64,000 nucleotides of DNA, from positions 1,736,001 through 1,800,000 of the forward strand of contig NZ_LR134363.1 of assembly GCF_900637295.1 (NCBI RefSeq), read 5' to 3'. The position numbers and the translations under genes were made by a program. The notes beneath the pieces are model-generated. The model searched no databases. It was not told where the DNA came from and worked only from the letters and a program-made list of their open reading frames with translations. How positions within the stretch are numbered: the first letter of the stretch is position 1; the number at the start of each line of letters is the position of its first letter. Shown here piece by piece: positions 7,721 through 16,630 of this stretch. Source of the stretch: Actinomyces slackii (GTDB lineage Bacteria > Actinomycetota > Actinomycetes > Actinomycetales > Actinomycetaceae).

Positions 7721-9426
7721 GGTGGCGCCTGACCCTCAACGCCCTGCGCTCCAACGTGTGGGCGCTGATCGGCAGCATCATCGGCGCCCTGTACGCCATC
7801 GGCGCGCTGGGCGGGCTCATCGCGGCAGCGGTCGGGCTGGGCGCCTATGCCGCCCCCCAGGACGCGGCCGTGCTGCTCGGCGCCCTGGGCGCGGCGCTGG
7901 TGATCGGCTGGTGCCTCGTCCCCCTGCTGCTCACCGGAGCCGACGCCACCCTCGACCCCCGGGCCATCGCCGCCTGGACCGCCCCCTCACGGCCCCTGGC
8001 CCGGGGGCTCCTCGCCGCGGGGGCCGCAGGGATCCCGGGCCTGGTCACCGCCGTGGCGTGCCTGCTGCCGGCGCTGGTCTGGATGGTCGCCGGCCAGTTC
8101 CTGGCCGCACTGCTGGCCCTGCTCTGCGCTCCTGCCGCCCTCGCGGCCTGCGTGACCATCTCCCGGATCATCGTGGTCTCAGCGAACCTGTCCTCCTCGC
8201 GCCGGGGCAAGGAGATGACCACCATCATCGCCTTCATCGTCGTCCTGATCGCCTCACTGCTGCCCTCCTTGTTCAACGCCTCCCTGGGCGCCCACGGTCC
8301 GGAGATCCTCGAGTCCTTCAGGCGCGCCGGGCAGATCCTGGCACTGACCCCCTTCGGCTGGGCCTTCCTCGCCCCGGGCATGGCCGCCACCGGCAAGCCC
8401 CTGGCAGCACTGGCCCTGGCCGCAGGCGGCTGGATCATCCCCCTTGCGCTCCTGCGGCCCTGGGAGAGGCTGGTCGCCGCCGTGATGACCAGGCCCGCCG
8501 GGCACAGCGGCCGCACCCGCGCCTACGCCTCTGCCAACCCTGCCAGCGGCGACCGGCAGTCGGCCGGCAGTGTTGACGCGCTGACCTGGGCTCGCCGACT
8601 GGGCTCCCTCCTGCCGGGGCTGCCGGCCGCCTCGGCCGCCATCGCCGCGCGATGCCTGCGCTACTGGCGCTCGGACCCGCGCTACCTGGCCCAGGTCGTC
8701 TCCATCGTCTTCCTGCCCATGGTCGTCGTCATCGTGCCCATCGGCATTCGCGGCACAGTGCAGGTCAACGGGGAGCCGCTGACCATGAGCCTGGCCATCG
8801 GCCAGGCGCCGGCCGCCATGCTGCTCACCGTTCCCCTCATCGCCCTCCTGATGGGCTGGGCCGTTCATGACGACCTGGGCTTCGACTCCACCGCCCTGTG
8901 GAGCCACATCAGCGCCGGAGTGCCCGGGCGCCACGACATCCTGGGCCGCGTGGTGGCCGCCGCCGTCTGGGAGCTGCCCACCCTGCTGGTCATGGGGGCG
9001 GGCATGCTCCTGTGGACCGGGCGCTGGCAGGACGCGCCCGCCCTCCTGGGCGGCGCACTGGCCCTCTACGGCTGCTCCCTGGGCTGGTCGGCCATGACCT
9101 GCGTCCTGCTGCCCTATGAGACCAACGCGCCGGGGGAGAGCCCCCTGAACTCGCGCACCTCGGGAATGGCCATCGTGGTGGCCCTCATCCAGATGATCGG
9201 CATGCTCGCCATCCTGCTGGTGAGCGCCCCGGCAACCGGCCCGGCCATCTACGCCGCCTTCAGCGACAGCACTCCGTGGCGATGGGCCGCCGGGGTCATC
9301 GGTCTCCTGTGGGGGGCCGGTGCCGCCGGGCTGGGCATCATCATGGGCGGGCGCCTGCTTGATGCCCGCGGCCCAGCGATCCTGGCGACCATCCGCTCCT
9401 GGCCCGGCCACAGCCAGGAGCGCTGA
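7696..9426 (+). CDS. Large membrane protein, probable ABC exporter permease
   Basis: 576 residues with many hydrophobic segments (roughly a dozen), beginning near residues 22-50 and 55-80 and ending with several helices in the last 150 residues. The gene overlaps the ATPase gene by 25 nt, so the two form one transporter. I recognise no family-specific motif beyond this. Two halves of similar design are separated by a soluble stretch rich in Ala, Ser and Arg near residues 270-305. Substrate cannot be predicted. Confidence 0.75.
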   Translation: MVATLVSLRWRLTLNALRSNVWALIGSIIGALYAIGALGGLIAAAVGLGAYAAPQDAAVLLGALGAALVIGWCLVPLLLTGADATLDPRAIAAWTAPSRPLARGLLAAGAAGIPGLVTAVACLLPALVWMVAGQFLAALLALLCAPAALAACVTISRIIVVSANLSSSRRGKEMTTIIAFIVVLIASLLPSLFNASLGAHGPEILESFRRAGQILALTPFGWAFLAPGMAATGKPLAALALAAGGWIIPLALLRPWERLVAAVMTRPAGHSGRTRAYASANPASGDRQSAGSVDALTWARRLGSLLPGLPAASAAIAARCLRYWRSDPRYLAQVVSIVFLPMVVVIVPIGIRGTVQVNGEPLTMSLAIGQAPAAMLLTVPLIALLMGWAVHDDLGFDSTALWSHISAGVPGRHDILGRVVAAAVWELPTLLVMGAGMLLWTGRWQDAPALLGGALALYGCSLGWSAMTCVLLPYETNAPGESPLNSRTSGMAIVVALIQMIGMLAILLVSAPATGPAIYAAFSDSTPWRWAAGVIGLLWGAGAAGLGIIMGGRLLDARGPAILATIRSWPGHSQER

Positions 9427-9539
9427 GCCCTCCCCGGCGGGTGAGCCGAGGCTCGCGCGGCCCTGGAGTAGAGTGCACCGTGTCGCGGCCCACACATGGC
9501 TTGCGCACTGACACCTTCAGAGCTCGGAGAGGACCCATT

Positions 9540-10277
9540 GTGAAACTCGTCATCCTGGACACGGCCGAGGCGATCGCCCAGCGCGCTGCCGACGAGATCG
9601 AGGCATTGCTGACCGCCAAGCCGAACGCCATCCTGGGGACCGCCACCGGCTCGAGCCCCCTGCCCCTCTACGACGAGCTCACCGCCCGCTGCGCCGCCGG
9701 GCGCATCAGCTTCGCCGAGGTCACCGGCTTCATGCTCGACGAGTACGTGGGACTGCCCGAGGGCCACCCCGAGCGCTACGCCACCTTCATGGAGACCAAC
9801 CTGCGCTCGCGGGTGGATATGCGCCCCGGCGCCCTGCACGGCCCCAACGCCCTGGCCGAGGATCTCCAGGCCGCCTGCCAGGAGTATGAGGAGCAGATGG
9901 CCGCCGCCGGCTACTGCGACCTGCAGATCCTGGGCATCGGCACCGACGGCCACATCGGCTTCAACGAGCCGGGAGGGCCCCTGGACTCGCGCACGCATGT
10001 CGACGTCCTGACCGAGCAGACCCGCAGGGACAACGCCCGCTTCTTCAACGACGACATCGAGGCCGTGCCCACCCACTGCCTCACCCAGGGCCTGGCCACC
10101 ATCATGGAGGCCCGAAAGCTCCTCCTCATCGCCACCGGCGAGGGCAAGGCCCAGGCCATCCGCGAGCTCGTCGAGGGCGAGATCAGCGCCGAATGGCCGG
10201 CCACCGTCATGCAGGGCCACGACGACGCCCTGGTGCTGGTGGACCCGGCAGCCGCCAGCCTCCTGACGCGCGACTGA
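9540..10277 (+). CDS. nagB: Glucosamine-6-phosphate deaminase
   Basis: 245 residues. Converts glucosamine-6-phosphate to fructose-6-phosphate and ammonia, the last step of sialic acid and GlcNAc use. Visible signatures: GTATGSSPLPLYDEL phosphate site, catalytic-region LDEYVGL, and GIGTDGHIGFNEPGG. The GTG at 9540 is chosen because it gives the normal MKLVIL-like N-terminus and follows GGAGAGGA with a 6-nt gap. A TAGAGT -10 at 9469-9474 sits 5 nt before an in-frame GTG at 9480, so the transcript would start there; a 20-residue extended form is possible but less likely. Not in the nan operon, though functionally linked to it. Confidence 0.9.
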   Translation: MKLVILDTAEAIAQRAADEIEALLTAKPNAILGTATGSSPLPLYDELTARCAAGRISFAEVTGFMLDEYVGLPEGHPERYATFMETNLRSRVDMRPGALHGPNALAEDLQAACQEYEEQMAAAGYCDLQILGIGTDGHIGFNEPGGPLDSRTHVDVLTEQTRRDNARFFNDDIEAVPTHCLTQGLATIMEARKLLLIATGEGKAQAIRELVEGEISAEWPATVMQGHDDALVLVDPAAASLLTRD

Positions 10278-10307
10278 CGCGCAGGTGACGCGTAGGTGAC
10301 GCGCAGA
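10275..10307 (+). repeat. Short tandem repeat at the nagB stop
   Basis: Three 11-bp units of the form TGACGCGCAGG (second TGACGCGTAGG, third TGACGCGCAGA). The first unit begins with the nagB stop codon. No function is evident. Confidence 0.6.
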
Positions 10308-10311
10308 CGAT

Positions 10312-10343
10312 GCGGCAGGGCACTGCTCTTGCTGCCCTGCCGC
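10312..10343 (+). terminator. Terminator hairpin after nagB
   Basis: Perfect 11-bp stem (gcggcagggca / tgccctgccgc) with a 10-nt loop, 35 nt after the nagB stop. Confidence 0.75.
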
Positions 10344-10373
10344 GGGATCCTGCGGCGCGCCTGCCCGAGCCCG

Positions 10374-10400
10374 GCCTGTGGGGAGAGCCTCCCCACAGGC
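10374..10400 (+). terminator. Second hairpin after nagB
   Basis: Perfect 11-bp stem (gcctgtgggga / tccccacaggc) with the 5-nt loop gagcc. It backs up the first hairpin and insulates the DUF3039 gene, whose -10 lies 42 nt further on. Confidence 0.6.
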
Positions 10401-10453
10401 TCCCTCCCTGGCGCGCGCCCCCCGAGCCCTTGGGGCCGTCCTACACTGGAGGC

Positions 10454-10813
10454 ATGACTCCTATCCTCGCCAGCGCAGACCCCGGTGACCCCGGCCGTCC
10501 CTCGGATCCCGCTGCCGAGCCCTCTCAGGGCGTGGGCACGGCGGTGCTCGAGCGCGAGGAGCTCCAGTCCACCGATGACGGCGACGCCGACCGCTTCGCC
10601 CACTACGTGCGCAAGGACAAGATCGCCGCCGCGGCGACCACCGGGCGCCCCGTGGTCGCCCTGTGCGGCAAGGTGTGGACCCCCGGGCGCGACCCGTCGA
10701 AGTACCCGGTGTGCCCCACCTGCAAGTCCATCTACGAGCAGATGCGCGATGGCGGCGACTCCGGCAAGGGGCCGCGCTTCCCCCGCTTCCCCTTCGGACG
10801 AGGCGGTCAGTGA
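10454..10813 (+). CDS. DUF3039 protein
   Basis: 119-residue cytosolic protein of a conserved actinobacterial family of unknown function. The conserved core is FAHYVRKDKI followed by a cysteine cluster, ALCGKVWTP and YPVCPTCKSIYE, which looks like a small metal site; the C-terminal tail is glycine and arginine rich. A TACACT -10 (10442-10447) lies 6 nt before the ATG, so the mRNA is probably leaderless. The stop overlaps the GTG of the helicase downstream (GTGA), which ties the two products together. Confidence 0.8.
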   Translation: MTPILASADPGDPGRPSDPAAEPSQGVGTAVLEREELQSTDDGDADRFAHYVRKDKIAAAATTGRPVVALCGKVWTPGRDPSKYPVCPTCKSIYEQMRDGGDSGKGPRFPRFPFGRGGQ

Positions 10814-12630
10814 GCGCCGCCACCGGCGGTCGGGCAGCTCACCACCCCTCGCGGGTATCGACGTCGGCAGCGCAGAGCCTGCCTCCGGCCTACCCCCGTC
10901 GTGCCGCCTGGGGGACGGCCGGATCCCTGCGCGCATGGCAGGCGGCGGCCCTGGAGCAGTACCTGACCGCCATGCCCGAGGACTTCATGGCGGTGGCGAC
11001 CCCCGGGGCGGGCAAGACCACCTTCGCACTGCGCGTGGCCACGGAGCTGCTCAGTGCCGGGGATGTTCACAGGCTCACCGTCGTGTGCCCCACCGAGCAC
11101 CTGAAGTACCAGTGGGCCGAGGCCGCCGCCCGCGTGGGCATCCACATCGACCCCGCCTACGCCAACTCCCAGGGGGCGCTGGGAGCCCGCTTCGACGGCG
11201 TCGCCCTGACCTACGCCCAGGTCGCCGCCAACCCCAACCTCCACCGCGCCCGCACCGACCGCTCCCGGACCCTGGTGATCCTCGACGAGATCCACCACGC
11301 CGGCGACGCCCTGAGCTGGGGGGACGCCATCCGGGAGGCCTTCACCCCTGCCCGGCGCCGCCTGGCCCTGACCGGGACGCCCTTCCGCTCAGACATCGCC
11401 CCTATTCCCTTCGTGCGCTACCGGCCCGACTCCGCCGGCGTCCAGCGCTCCCAGGCCGATTACTCCTACGGGTACTCCGATGCCCTGCGCGACGGCGTCG
11501 TGCGCCCGGTGATGTTCATGTCCTACTCCGGGCAGATGCGCTGGCGCACCAAGGCGGGCGACGAGGTGGCCGCGCGACTGGGCGAGCCCCTGACCAAGGA
11601 CATGGAGTCCCAGGCCTGGCGCACCGCCCTGGACCCGGCGGGGGAGTGGATCCCCGCCGTCCTGGCCGCCGCCGATCAGCGCCTGAGCGAGGTGCGCCGT
11701 CAGGTCCCCGACGCCGGCGCCCTGGTCATCGCCTCCAACCAGGCCACCGCCCGGGCCTATGCCAAGCAGCTGCATGCCATCACCGGCCAGGCTCCCACCG
11801 TGGTGCTCTCCGATGACTCGGGGGCCTCCAGCCGCATCGAGGCCTTCGCCGCCTCCACCGACCGCTGGATGGTCGCGGTGCGCATGGTCTCCGAGGGAGT
11901 CGACGTCCCGCGCCTGGCCGTGGGCGTCTACGCCACCTCCACCTCCACGCCCCTGTTCTTCGCCCAGGCGGTGGGCAGATTCGTGCGCTCCCGGGCCCGC
12001 GGGGAGACGGCCTCGGTGTTCCTGCCCTCGGTCACCCCCCTGCTGGGGCTGGCCAATGAGATGGAGGTCGCCCGCGACCACGCCCTGGCCAGGCCGCAGG
12101 CCCAGGACGACGGGGACACGCTGTTCAACCCCGAGGACCGGCTGGTGGCCGAGGCCAACAAGGAGGAGTCCGCCTCGGCCGATCTTCTGCCGGGCTATGA
12201 GGCCATGGGCAGTCAGGCCGAGTTCGACCGCGTGCTCTTCGATGGCGGTGAGTTCGGCACCGGGGCCATGGTGGGCTCGGTGGAGGAGCAGGAGTACCTG
12301 GGTCTGCCCGGCCTGCTGGAGCCCGAGCAGGTCACGGCCCTGCTGCGCCAGCGACAGGACAAGCAGATCCAGGCCCAGAGGAAGCAGGCGGCCGCCGCCG
12401 AGCAGCGGCGCGCCAACTCAGGGGTGGATGACGCCCGTCGTCGGGCTGCGGCCCGCAAGGAGCTCTCCCAGCTGGTCTCCGCCTGGGCGCGGCGCTCCAA
12501 TCAGCCTCATGGCGTGGTCCACACCGAGCTGCGACGGGTGTGCGGCGGACCGGAGGTGGCCGCGGCCTCGACCGAGGAGATCGAGAAGCGCATCCAGACG
12601 CTGCGACGCTGGTTCGTGGGCAAGCGGTAG
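10810..12630 (+). CDS. DEAD/DEAH-type superfamily 2 helicase
   Basis: 606 residues from the GTG at 10810, which overlaps the DUF3039 stop. Motifs in order: Walker A ATPGAGKTTFAL (about 63-74), DEIH box in LVILDEIHHAGD (about 155-166), motif III LTGTPFRSD, motif V region MVSEGVDVPRLAVGVYAT, and arginine-finger motif QAVGRFVRSRARGE. The C-terminal 150 residues are charged and partly coiled-coil (QRQDKQIQAQRKQAAAAEQRR). Predicted ATP-driven DNA or RNA remodelling enzyme; the substrate is unknown. Pairing with DUF3039 is, to my memory, common in actinobacteria and suggests a joint function. Confidence 0.87.
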   Translation: MSAATGGRAAHHPSRVSTSAAQSLPPAYPRRAAWGTAGSLRAWQAAALEQYLTAMPEDFMAVATPGAGKTTFALRVATELLSAGDVHRLTVVCPTEHLKYQWAEAAARVGIHIDPAYANSQGALGARFDGVALTYAQVAANPNLHRARTDRSRTLVILDEIHHAGDALSWGDAIREAFTPARRRLALTGTPFRSDIAPIPFVRYRPDSAGVQRSQADYSYGYSDALRDGVVRPVMFMSYSGQMRWRTKAGDEVAARLGEPLTKDMESQAWRTALDPAGEWIPAVLAAADQRLSEVRRQVPDAGALVIASNQATARAYAKQLHAITGQAPTVVLSDDSGASSRIEAFAASTDRWMVAVRMVSEGVDVPRLAVGVYATSTSTPLFFAQAVGRFVRSRARGETASVFLPSVTPLLGLANEMEVARDHALARPQAQDDGDTLFNPEDRLVAEANKEESASADLLPGYEAMGSQAEFDRVLFDGGEFGTGAMVGSVEEQEYLGLPGLLEPEQVTALLRQRQDKQIQAQRKQAAAAEQRRANSGVDDARRRAAARKELSQLVSAWARRSNQPHGVVHTELRRVCGGPEVAAASTEEIEKRIQTLRRWFVGKR

Positions 12631-12640
12631 GCCGCCGGCC

Positions 12641-14029
12641 TCAGCGCCGCCTGGCTCCGGTGCCGTCCAGGTCGACGTGCCGGGTGGGCAGCGCCGGCTC
12701 GCCCTCGCTCAGGCGCCAGGCGTCGTAGGGGAGCTCGGCGCGGGAGACCCGGTGGCGCTCGGCGGCGGCTTGGAGGGCCTCGTGCCCGCGGTGCTCCTCG
12801 ACGATCCGGCCCTCCTCGACCAGGGTCACCTGCAAGGGACGGGCATGGGCGGCCTCGAGGGCCCTCATGGCCTCGGCCTGCGCGCTGCAGGACACGACGA
12901 GCTCCTCGACGGCGGTTCCCGAGGAGTCCAGGACGCGCCCGGCCCACTTGGCCCCGCCCACCGTGGACTTGCCGCCCGAGGAGAACTTGGCGACCTCCTC
13001 CATCCGCCCGGTGGCGCCCTGGCGCTCGACCAGCTTGTAGACCAGTGCGGCGGTCGGGCGCCCTGAGCCGGTGACGAGCCGGGTCCCCACCCCGTAGGAG
13101 TCCACCGGGGCGGCGCCCAGTCCGGCGATCGCGTACTCATCCAGATCGCTGGTCACGGTGATCTTCGTGGAGGTGGCGCCCAGGGCGTCGAGCTGGGCGC
13201 GCACCTTGAAGGCCCCGGCCACGAGGTCGCCGGAGTCCAGGCGCACCGCCCCCAGCTCGCCGCCCGCCGCGCGGGCCGCGGCCACCGCCCGCTCCACGCC
13301 GGTGGCCACGTCGTAGGTGTCCACCAGGATCGTGGTGCCGGTTCCCAGGGAGGCGATCTGCGCGGCGAAGGCCTCCTCCTCGGAGTCGTGCAGGAGGGTG
13401 AAGGAGTGCGCCGAGGTGCCGAAGGTGGGAATGTCATAGGCCAGGCCCGCCTCCAGGTTCGATGTCCCCACGAATCCGCCGACGACGGCCGCCCGGGCCG
13501 CGGCCACCGCCGCCTGCTCGTGCGCGCGACGAGCGCCGAAGTCGATGCAGGGCCGGCCGTGGGCGGCGATGGTCATGCGCGAGGCCGCCGAGGCCACGGC
13601 GCAGTCGTAGTTGTAGATGGACAGGGCCACCGTCTCGATGATGCAGGCCTCGGCGAAGGTCCCCTCGACGCTGAGAAGCGGCGAGCCGGCGAAGTAGCAC
13701 TCGCCCTCGGCATAGCCGCGGATCGTCCCGGTGAAGCGGTAGTCGCGCAAGTAGTCCAGCGTCTCGTCATTGACCACGCCGGTGCGGTGGAGGAAGTCGA
13801 TCTGCTCGCCGGTGAAGGTGAAGGACTCGATCGCGTCCAGCAGCCTGCCGGTGCCGGCCACCACCCCGAATCGGCGTGATCCGGGCAGGCGGCGACCGAA
13901 GAGCTCGAAGACGCTGGGGCGGCTCGCCGTCCCCGAGTGCAGGGCCGACTGCAGCATCGTCAGCTCGTACATGTCGGTGAGCAGTGAGGTCGACGGCGCG
14001 GTCGACGGCGCGGTGTGGAAGCTGTTCAC
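12641..14029 (-). CDS. pncB: Nicotinate phosphoribosyltransferase
   Basis: 462 residues. Joins nicotinate to PRPP (ATP-assisted) in the NAD salvage pathway. The family N-terminus LLTDMYELTMLQSAL, the FGARRAHEQAA segment and GTSAHSFTLLHDSEEEAFAAQ are clear. A TAGGTT -10 (complement of 14036-14041) lies 6 nt before the GTG start, suggesting a leaderless mRNA. Its 3' end faces the helicase gene with only 10 nt between. In M. tuberculosis pncB1 (Rv1330c) is divergent from clpS (Rv1331), the same arrangement as here apart from the inserted element. Confidence 0.92.
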   Translation of the reverse strand: MNSFHTAPSTAPSTSLLTDMYELTMLQSALHSGTASRPSVFELFGRRLPGSRRFGVVAGTGRLLDAIESFTFTGEQIDFLHRTGVVNDETLDYLRDYRFTGTIRGYAEGECYFAGSPLLSVEGTFAEACIIETVALSIYNYDCAVASAASRMTIAAHGRPCIDFGARRAHEQAAVAAARAAVVGGFVGTSNLEAGLAYDIPTFGTSAHSFTLLHDSEEEAFAAQIASLGTGTTILVDTYDVATGVERAVAAARAAGGELGAVRLDSGDLVAGAFKVRAQLDALGATSTKITVTSDLDEYAIAGLGAAPVDSYGVGTRLVTGSGRPTAALVYKLVERQGATGRMEEVAKFSSGGKSTVGGAKWAGRVLDSSGTAVEELVVSCSAQAEAMRALEAAHARPLQVTLVEEGRIVEEHRGHEALQAAAERHRVSRAELPYDAWRLSEGEPALPTRHVDLDGTGARRR

Positions 14030-14103
14030 GGCAGCAACCTATCCCGCCATCGCCCCGCAGCGCAGTTCTCGACGGTGCCCCGCCCGCCGCGCCGAGCCGC
14101 GGG

Positions 14104-14132
14104 GTGCCTCATGTCAAGGTGCCCGCGAAATC
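14104..14132 (+). repeat. Left terminal inverted repeat of the insertion sequence
   Basis: Begins GTGCCTCATGTCAAGG and continues TGCCCGCGAAATC. It matches the reverse complement of 15457-15485 at 26 of 29 positions. A second, direct copy (GTGCCTCATGTAGGAATGCC and on) starts 35 bp further in at 14139 and overlaps the transposase stop codon. Confidence 0.85.
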
Positions 14133-14143
14133 TTCTCCGTGCC

Positions 14144-15439
14144 TCATGTAGGAATGCCCGCAAAACGGGTGGGGTGTCGGGAGGCTTTCTTGACGCGGAT
14201 GCTGTGGTGGACGTCGGGCAGGGCGCTGGGGATCTGGGCGGCGTAGAGCTCGTCGGTCTTGGTCTTGGCCTGCATGATCAGGGAGGCCTGAAGGTCGTGG
14301 ATGCGCCTGGCGATCTTGGCGGGGTTGAGGCTGTCGCGGTAGGCGATCAGCTCATCCTTGTGCTGGCCGGTCAGGGCATCAGTGGACAGGAGCCGCTCCA
14401 GCGGGGTGGCGGGGGCGTCGTAGAGGCGCTTGCGCCGCCCGGCCTTGTCGGTGCCCCACCCGACGGGCTTGCGGGTGGGTGTCAGGAAGTTGAGGCGGTC
14501 GTCGACCAGGGACCACAGGCGGTTCAGGGTGGCGCGCTCGGTGTCGGTGTCGTACCGGTAGTAGAAGCCGTAGCGGCGCACGAGATGGTTGTTCTTGGAC
14601 TCGATGGTCGCCTGGTCGTTCTTGCGGTAGGGCCGGGCCCTGGTGAAGTAGATGCCCAGGTTGCCGGCCCATGCCACGACCCCGTGGTTGATGAACTCGC
14701 TGCCGTTGTCGAAGTCCATGCCCAGCAGCGGGAACGGGACGGCGTCGATGGCTGCGTCCAGGGCGGCAATGATGTGCTTCTCCGCGTTGTTGCGCATCGT
14801 GCGGGTGAACACCCACCCGGTGAGCACGTCGGTCATGTTCAGGGTCCGGGCGAACTCGCCCTTGAGGACCGGGCCGCAGTGGGCGACGGTGTCGACCTCG
14901 AAGAACCCCGGGGCGGCCTCGATCTCGTCACCGGCCTTGCGGATGGTGATCGAGTTGCGCAGCAGCGGCCCGGCCTTGGTGGTGCTGATCCCCCGGACGG
15001 GGTCCTTGGCGCGTACTGGGGCCAGGTACCGGTCGATGGTCGCCGCACTCATGGCCTCCAGCTCTGCCCGCACCTGGGGCGTGTATCGGGGCTCGTCATC
15101 CAGCTCCCCGTGGGACTGGAGCAGGTCGAGCAGCAGCGGCATGGACGCCGCCAGGTACTTGCCGCACTGCCCGCCACTGGCCGCCCACACCTTTTGCAGG
15201 ACCTTCAGGGCGTCATAGGAGTACTTGCGGCCCCTGGGCCTGGGCGCCTCCTTCTTGGCCCCGCCAGGGCGCTTGGCGGCCTGGGTCAGGCGCCTGCGCG
15301 CGTTGTCCCGGCTCCAGCCAGTCACCGCGCACACCTCGTCGAGCATCCGCCCCTTATCGCCCTTGGACGCCCTGGCATACGCCGTGGCGTACTTCCTGGT
15401 GATCTCAGCCCTAGCCCCCATCGACAACTCGCTTCCCAT
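14144..15439 (-). CDS. IS transposase with integrase-type DDE domain
   Basis: 431 residues from the ATG at 15439; the frame is open further upstream and out of the element, so this in-element start is the sensible one. N-terminal part has a helix-turn-helix-like segment ([19 protein letters not shown]). The catalytic core shows D in [12 protein letters not shown] in [13 protein letters not shown] and E in [15 protein letters not shown], the DDE triad of rve-type transposases. It resembles IS481-like or unclassified ISNCY elements; I cannot fix the family by eye. The reading frame is intact, so the element may be active. Confidence 0.87.
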   Translation of the reverse strand: MGSELSMGARAEITRKYATAYARASKGDKGRMLDEVCAVTGWSRDNARRRLTQAAKRPGGAKKEAPRPRGRKYSYDALKVLQKVWAASGGQCGKYLAASMPLLLDLLQSHGELDDEPRYTPQVRAELEAMSAATIDRYLAPVRAKDPVRGISTTKAGPLLRNSITIRKAGDEIEAAPGFFEVDTVAHCGPVLKGEFARTLNMTDVLTGWVFTRTMRNNAEKHIIAALDAAIDAVPFPLLGMDFDNGSEFINHGVVAWAGNLGIYFTRARPYRKNDQATIESKNNHLVRRYGFYYRYDTDTERATLNRLWSLVDDRLNFLTPTRKPVGWGTDKAGRRKRLYDAPATPLERLLSTDALTGQHKDELIAYRDSLNPAKIARRIHDLQASLIMQAKTKTDELYAAQIPSALPDVHHSIRVKKASRHPTRFAGIPT

Positions 15440-15456
15440 GCCCACCACGGTCCGCG

Positions 15457-15485
15457 GATTTCGCGGGCACTTCCACATGAGGCAC
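15457..15485 (-). repeat. Right terminal inverted repeat of the insertion sequence
   Basis: Reads GTGCCTCATGTGGAAG then TGCCCGCGAAATC on the - strand. An in-frame ATG lies within it, but translation from the ATG at 15439 is more likely. Confidence 0.85.
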
Positions 15486-15563
15486 GGGACCTCCTTCGCG
15501 GGCATCCACGATGAGTCTCGTCGCCCTGGTGCCGGTGCTCCGGTGGGCCGATACGCTGGGGGC

Positions 15564-15902
15564 ATGAGCCCTTTGCCCGTCGTCGAGCCCGAGGTCATGG
15601 AGGAGGCCCGCGTGCGCGCCCAGCGCCTGTGGTGCACCGTGGTCCACGACGATCCGGTCAACACCATGAGCTACGTGACCTGGGTCTTCCACTCCTACTT
15701 CGGCCTGCCGATCCCCGTGGCCAGGGCCCGCATGCTCGAAGTCCACACCGCAGGACGGGCGGTGGTCTCCCGTGGCTCGCGCGAGCGCATGGAGGTCGAT
15801 GTCTCTGCCATGCACGGCTACGGCCTGCGCGCCACCATCGAGCCCCTGGCCGGTGGACAGGAGCAGGATGACGGCCATGACCCATCCGGGGGAGCCGCCT
15901 GA
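15564..15902 (+). CDS. clpS: ClpS protease adaptor
   Basis: 112 residues. Adaptor that hands N-degron substrates to ClpC/ClpA for degradation. The family core is present: [24 protein letters not shown] (contacts with the N-terminal residue), then [32 protein letters not shown] -10 (15552-15557) is 6 nt before the ATG, so leaderless translation is likely; this promoter lies outside the insertion sequence, 66 nt beyond its end, so clpS expression probably survived the insertion. The stop overlaps the DUF2017 start. Confidence 0.93.
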   Translation: MSPLPVVEPEVMEEARVRAQRLWCTVVHDDPVNTMSYVTWVFHSYFGLPIPVARARMLEVHTAGRAVVSRGSRERMEVDVSAMHGYGLRATIEPLAGGQEQDDGHDPSGGAA

Positions 15903-16621
15903 TGCGCGCCTTCGTCCCAGTCGACGCCGGCCTGGCCTGCCACCTGGAGGAGTGGGAGCGGGTCCTGCTGTCCCGCCTCGCCCTGGAGGTCGTGGCCATC
16001 CTGGAGGTCCAGAGCGCTGAGGGGACCGTTCCCAGCGCAGCCGCCGATCCCGCACTCGAGCACTCCGACATCCGGCCGGGTGAGTCCAGTCGTGATCGTC
16101 AGATCCTGGAGGCGTTGGACTTCGAGCCCGTCGCCCAGGACCAGGAGGCTGCCGGTGCTCCGCAGGTGCCTGCCGGCATGGCCAGGGCCCTGGAGGCCCT
16201 CCTGCCCCCGGCGTCGCAGGACCCCGGGATCGCGCGTGAGGTCGCGGAGCTGACCCGCGAGCCCCTGCGCGCCGACAAGGCGGGGCGCCTGGGCCGTCTG
16301 GCGGCAGAGCTCGCCACCCCCACCGGACCTCGCGGCGCGGTCCTGGTCCCCCAGGGGCAGGAGAGCGACTGGCTGGGGGCGATGAACGACATGCGCCTGG
16401 TCCTGGCGGCCGGCCTGGGCATCGATGGCCCAGAGGATGCCGAGGAGGTTCATGCCCTGGCGCTCCAGGACGATGACCTGCCGCACACCCATGGCGATGA
16501 GCACGGGGATGAGACTGCTCACGGTAGCAGGCGCCGAGGCGCAGCACTGGTGTACACCATGGTGACCTGGTGGCAGGAATCACTGGTATCCGTGGTGCTC
16601 GGCGGCTCAGCGCCCGCATAG
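15902..16621 (+). CDS. DUF2017 protein
   Basis: 239 residues of the actinobacterial family always found after clpS. The N-terminus (FVPVDAGLACHLEEWERVLLSRLALEVVAIL) and the C-terminal half with WLGAMNDMRLVLAAGLGI match what I recall of the family. Length is typical. Cytosolic, no membrane segment. The ATG overlaps the clpS stop, so the pair is co-translated. Function unknown; the context suggests a role in Clp-dependent proteolysis. Confidence 0.82.
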   Translation: MRAFVPVDAGLACHLEEWERVLLSRLALEVVAILEVQSAEGTVPSAAADPALEHSDIRPGESSRDRQILEALDFEPVAQDQEAAGAPQVPAGMARALEALLPPASQDPGIAREVAELTREPLRADKAGRLGRLAAELATPTGPRGAVLVPQGQESDWLGAMNDMRLVLAAGLGIDGPEDAEEVHALALQDDDLPHTHGDEHGDETAHGSRRRGAALVYTMVTWWQESLVSVVLGGSAPA

Positions 16622-16624
16622 TCT
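16619..16624 (+). promoter_or_regulatory. -10 element of murI overlapping the DUF2017 stop codon
   Basis: TAGTCT begins with the TAG stop of the DUF2017 gene and lies 6 nt before the murI ATG. It provides a separate, probably leaderless start for murI inside the operon. Confidence 0.5.
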
Positions 16625-16630
16625 CGCCGA

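Larger units (their letters stand above)
14104..15485. mobile_element. Complete insertion sequence with a DDE transposase
   Basis: A 1382-bp element with imperfect 29-bp terminal inverted repeats (14104-14132 and 15457-15485, 26 of 29 positions matching) and one transposase gene on the - strand. GGG flanks both ends and may be a 3-bp target duplication, but three bases are too few to be sure. It sits in the divergent region between pncB and clpS without breaking either coding region. The left end carries an extra direct copy of the terminal repeat at 14139-14163. Confidence 0.87.

Noticed and set aside
14015-15514. 499-residue + strand frame across the insertion sequence
   Set aside because: Val/Gly-rich shadow of the transposase; the DDE residues are only on the - strand frame.
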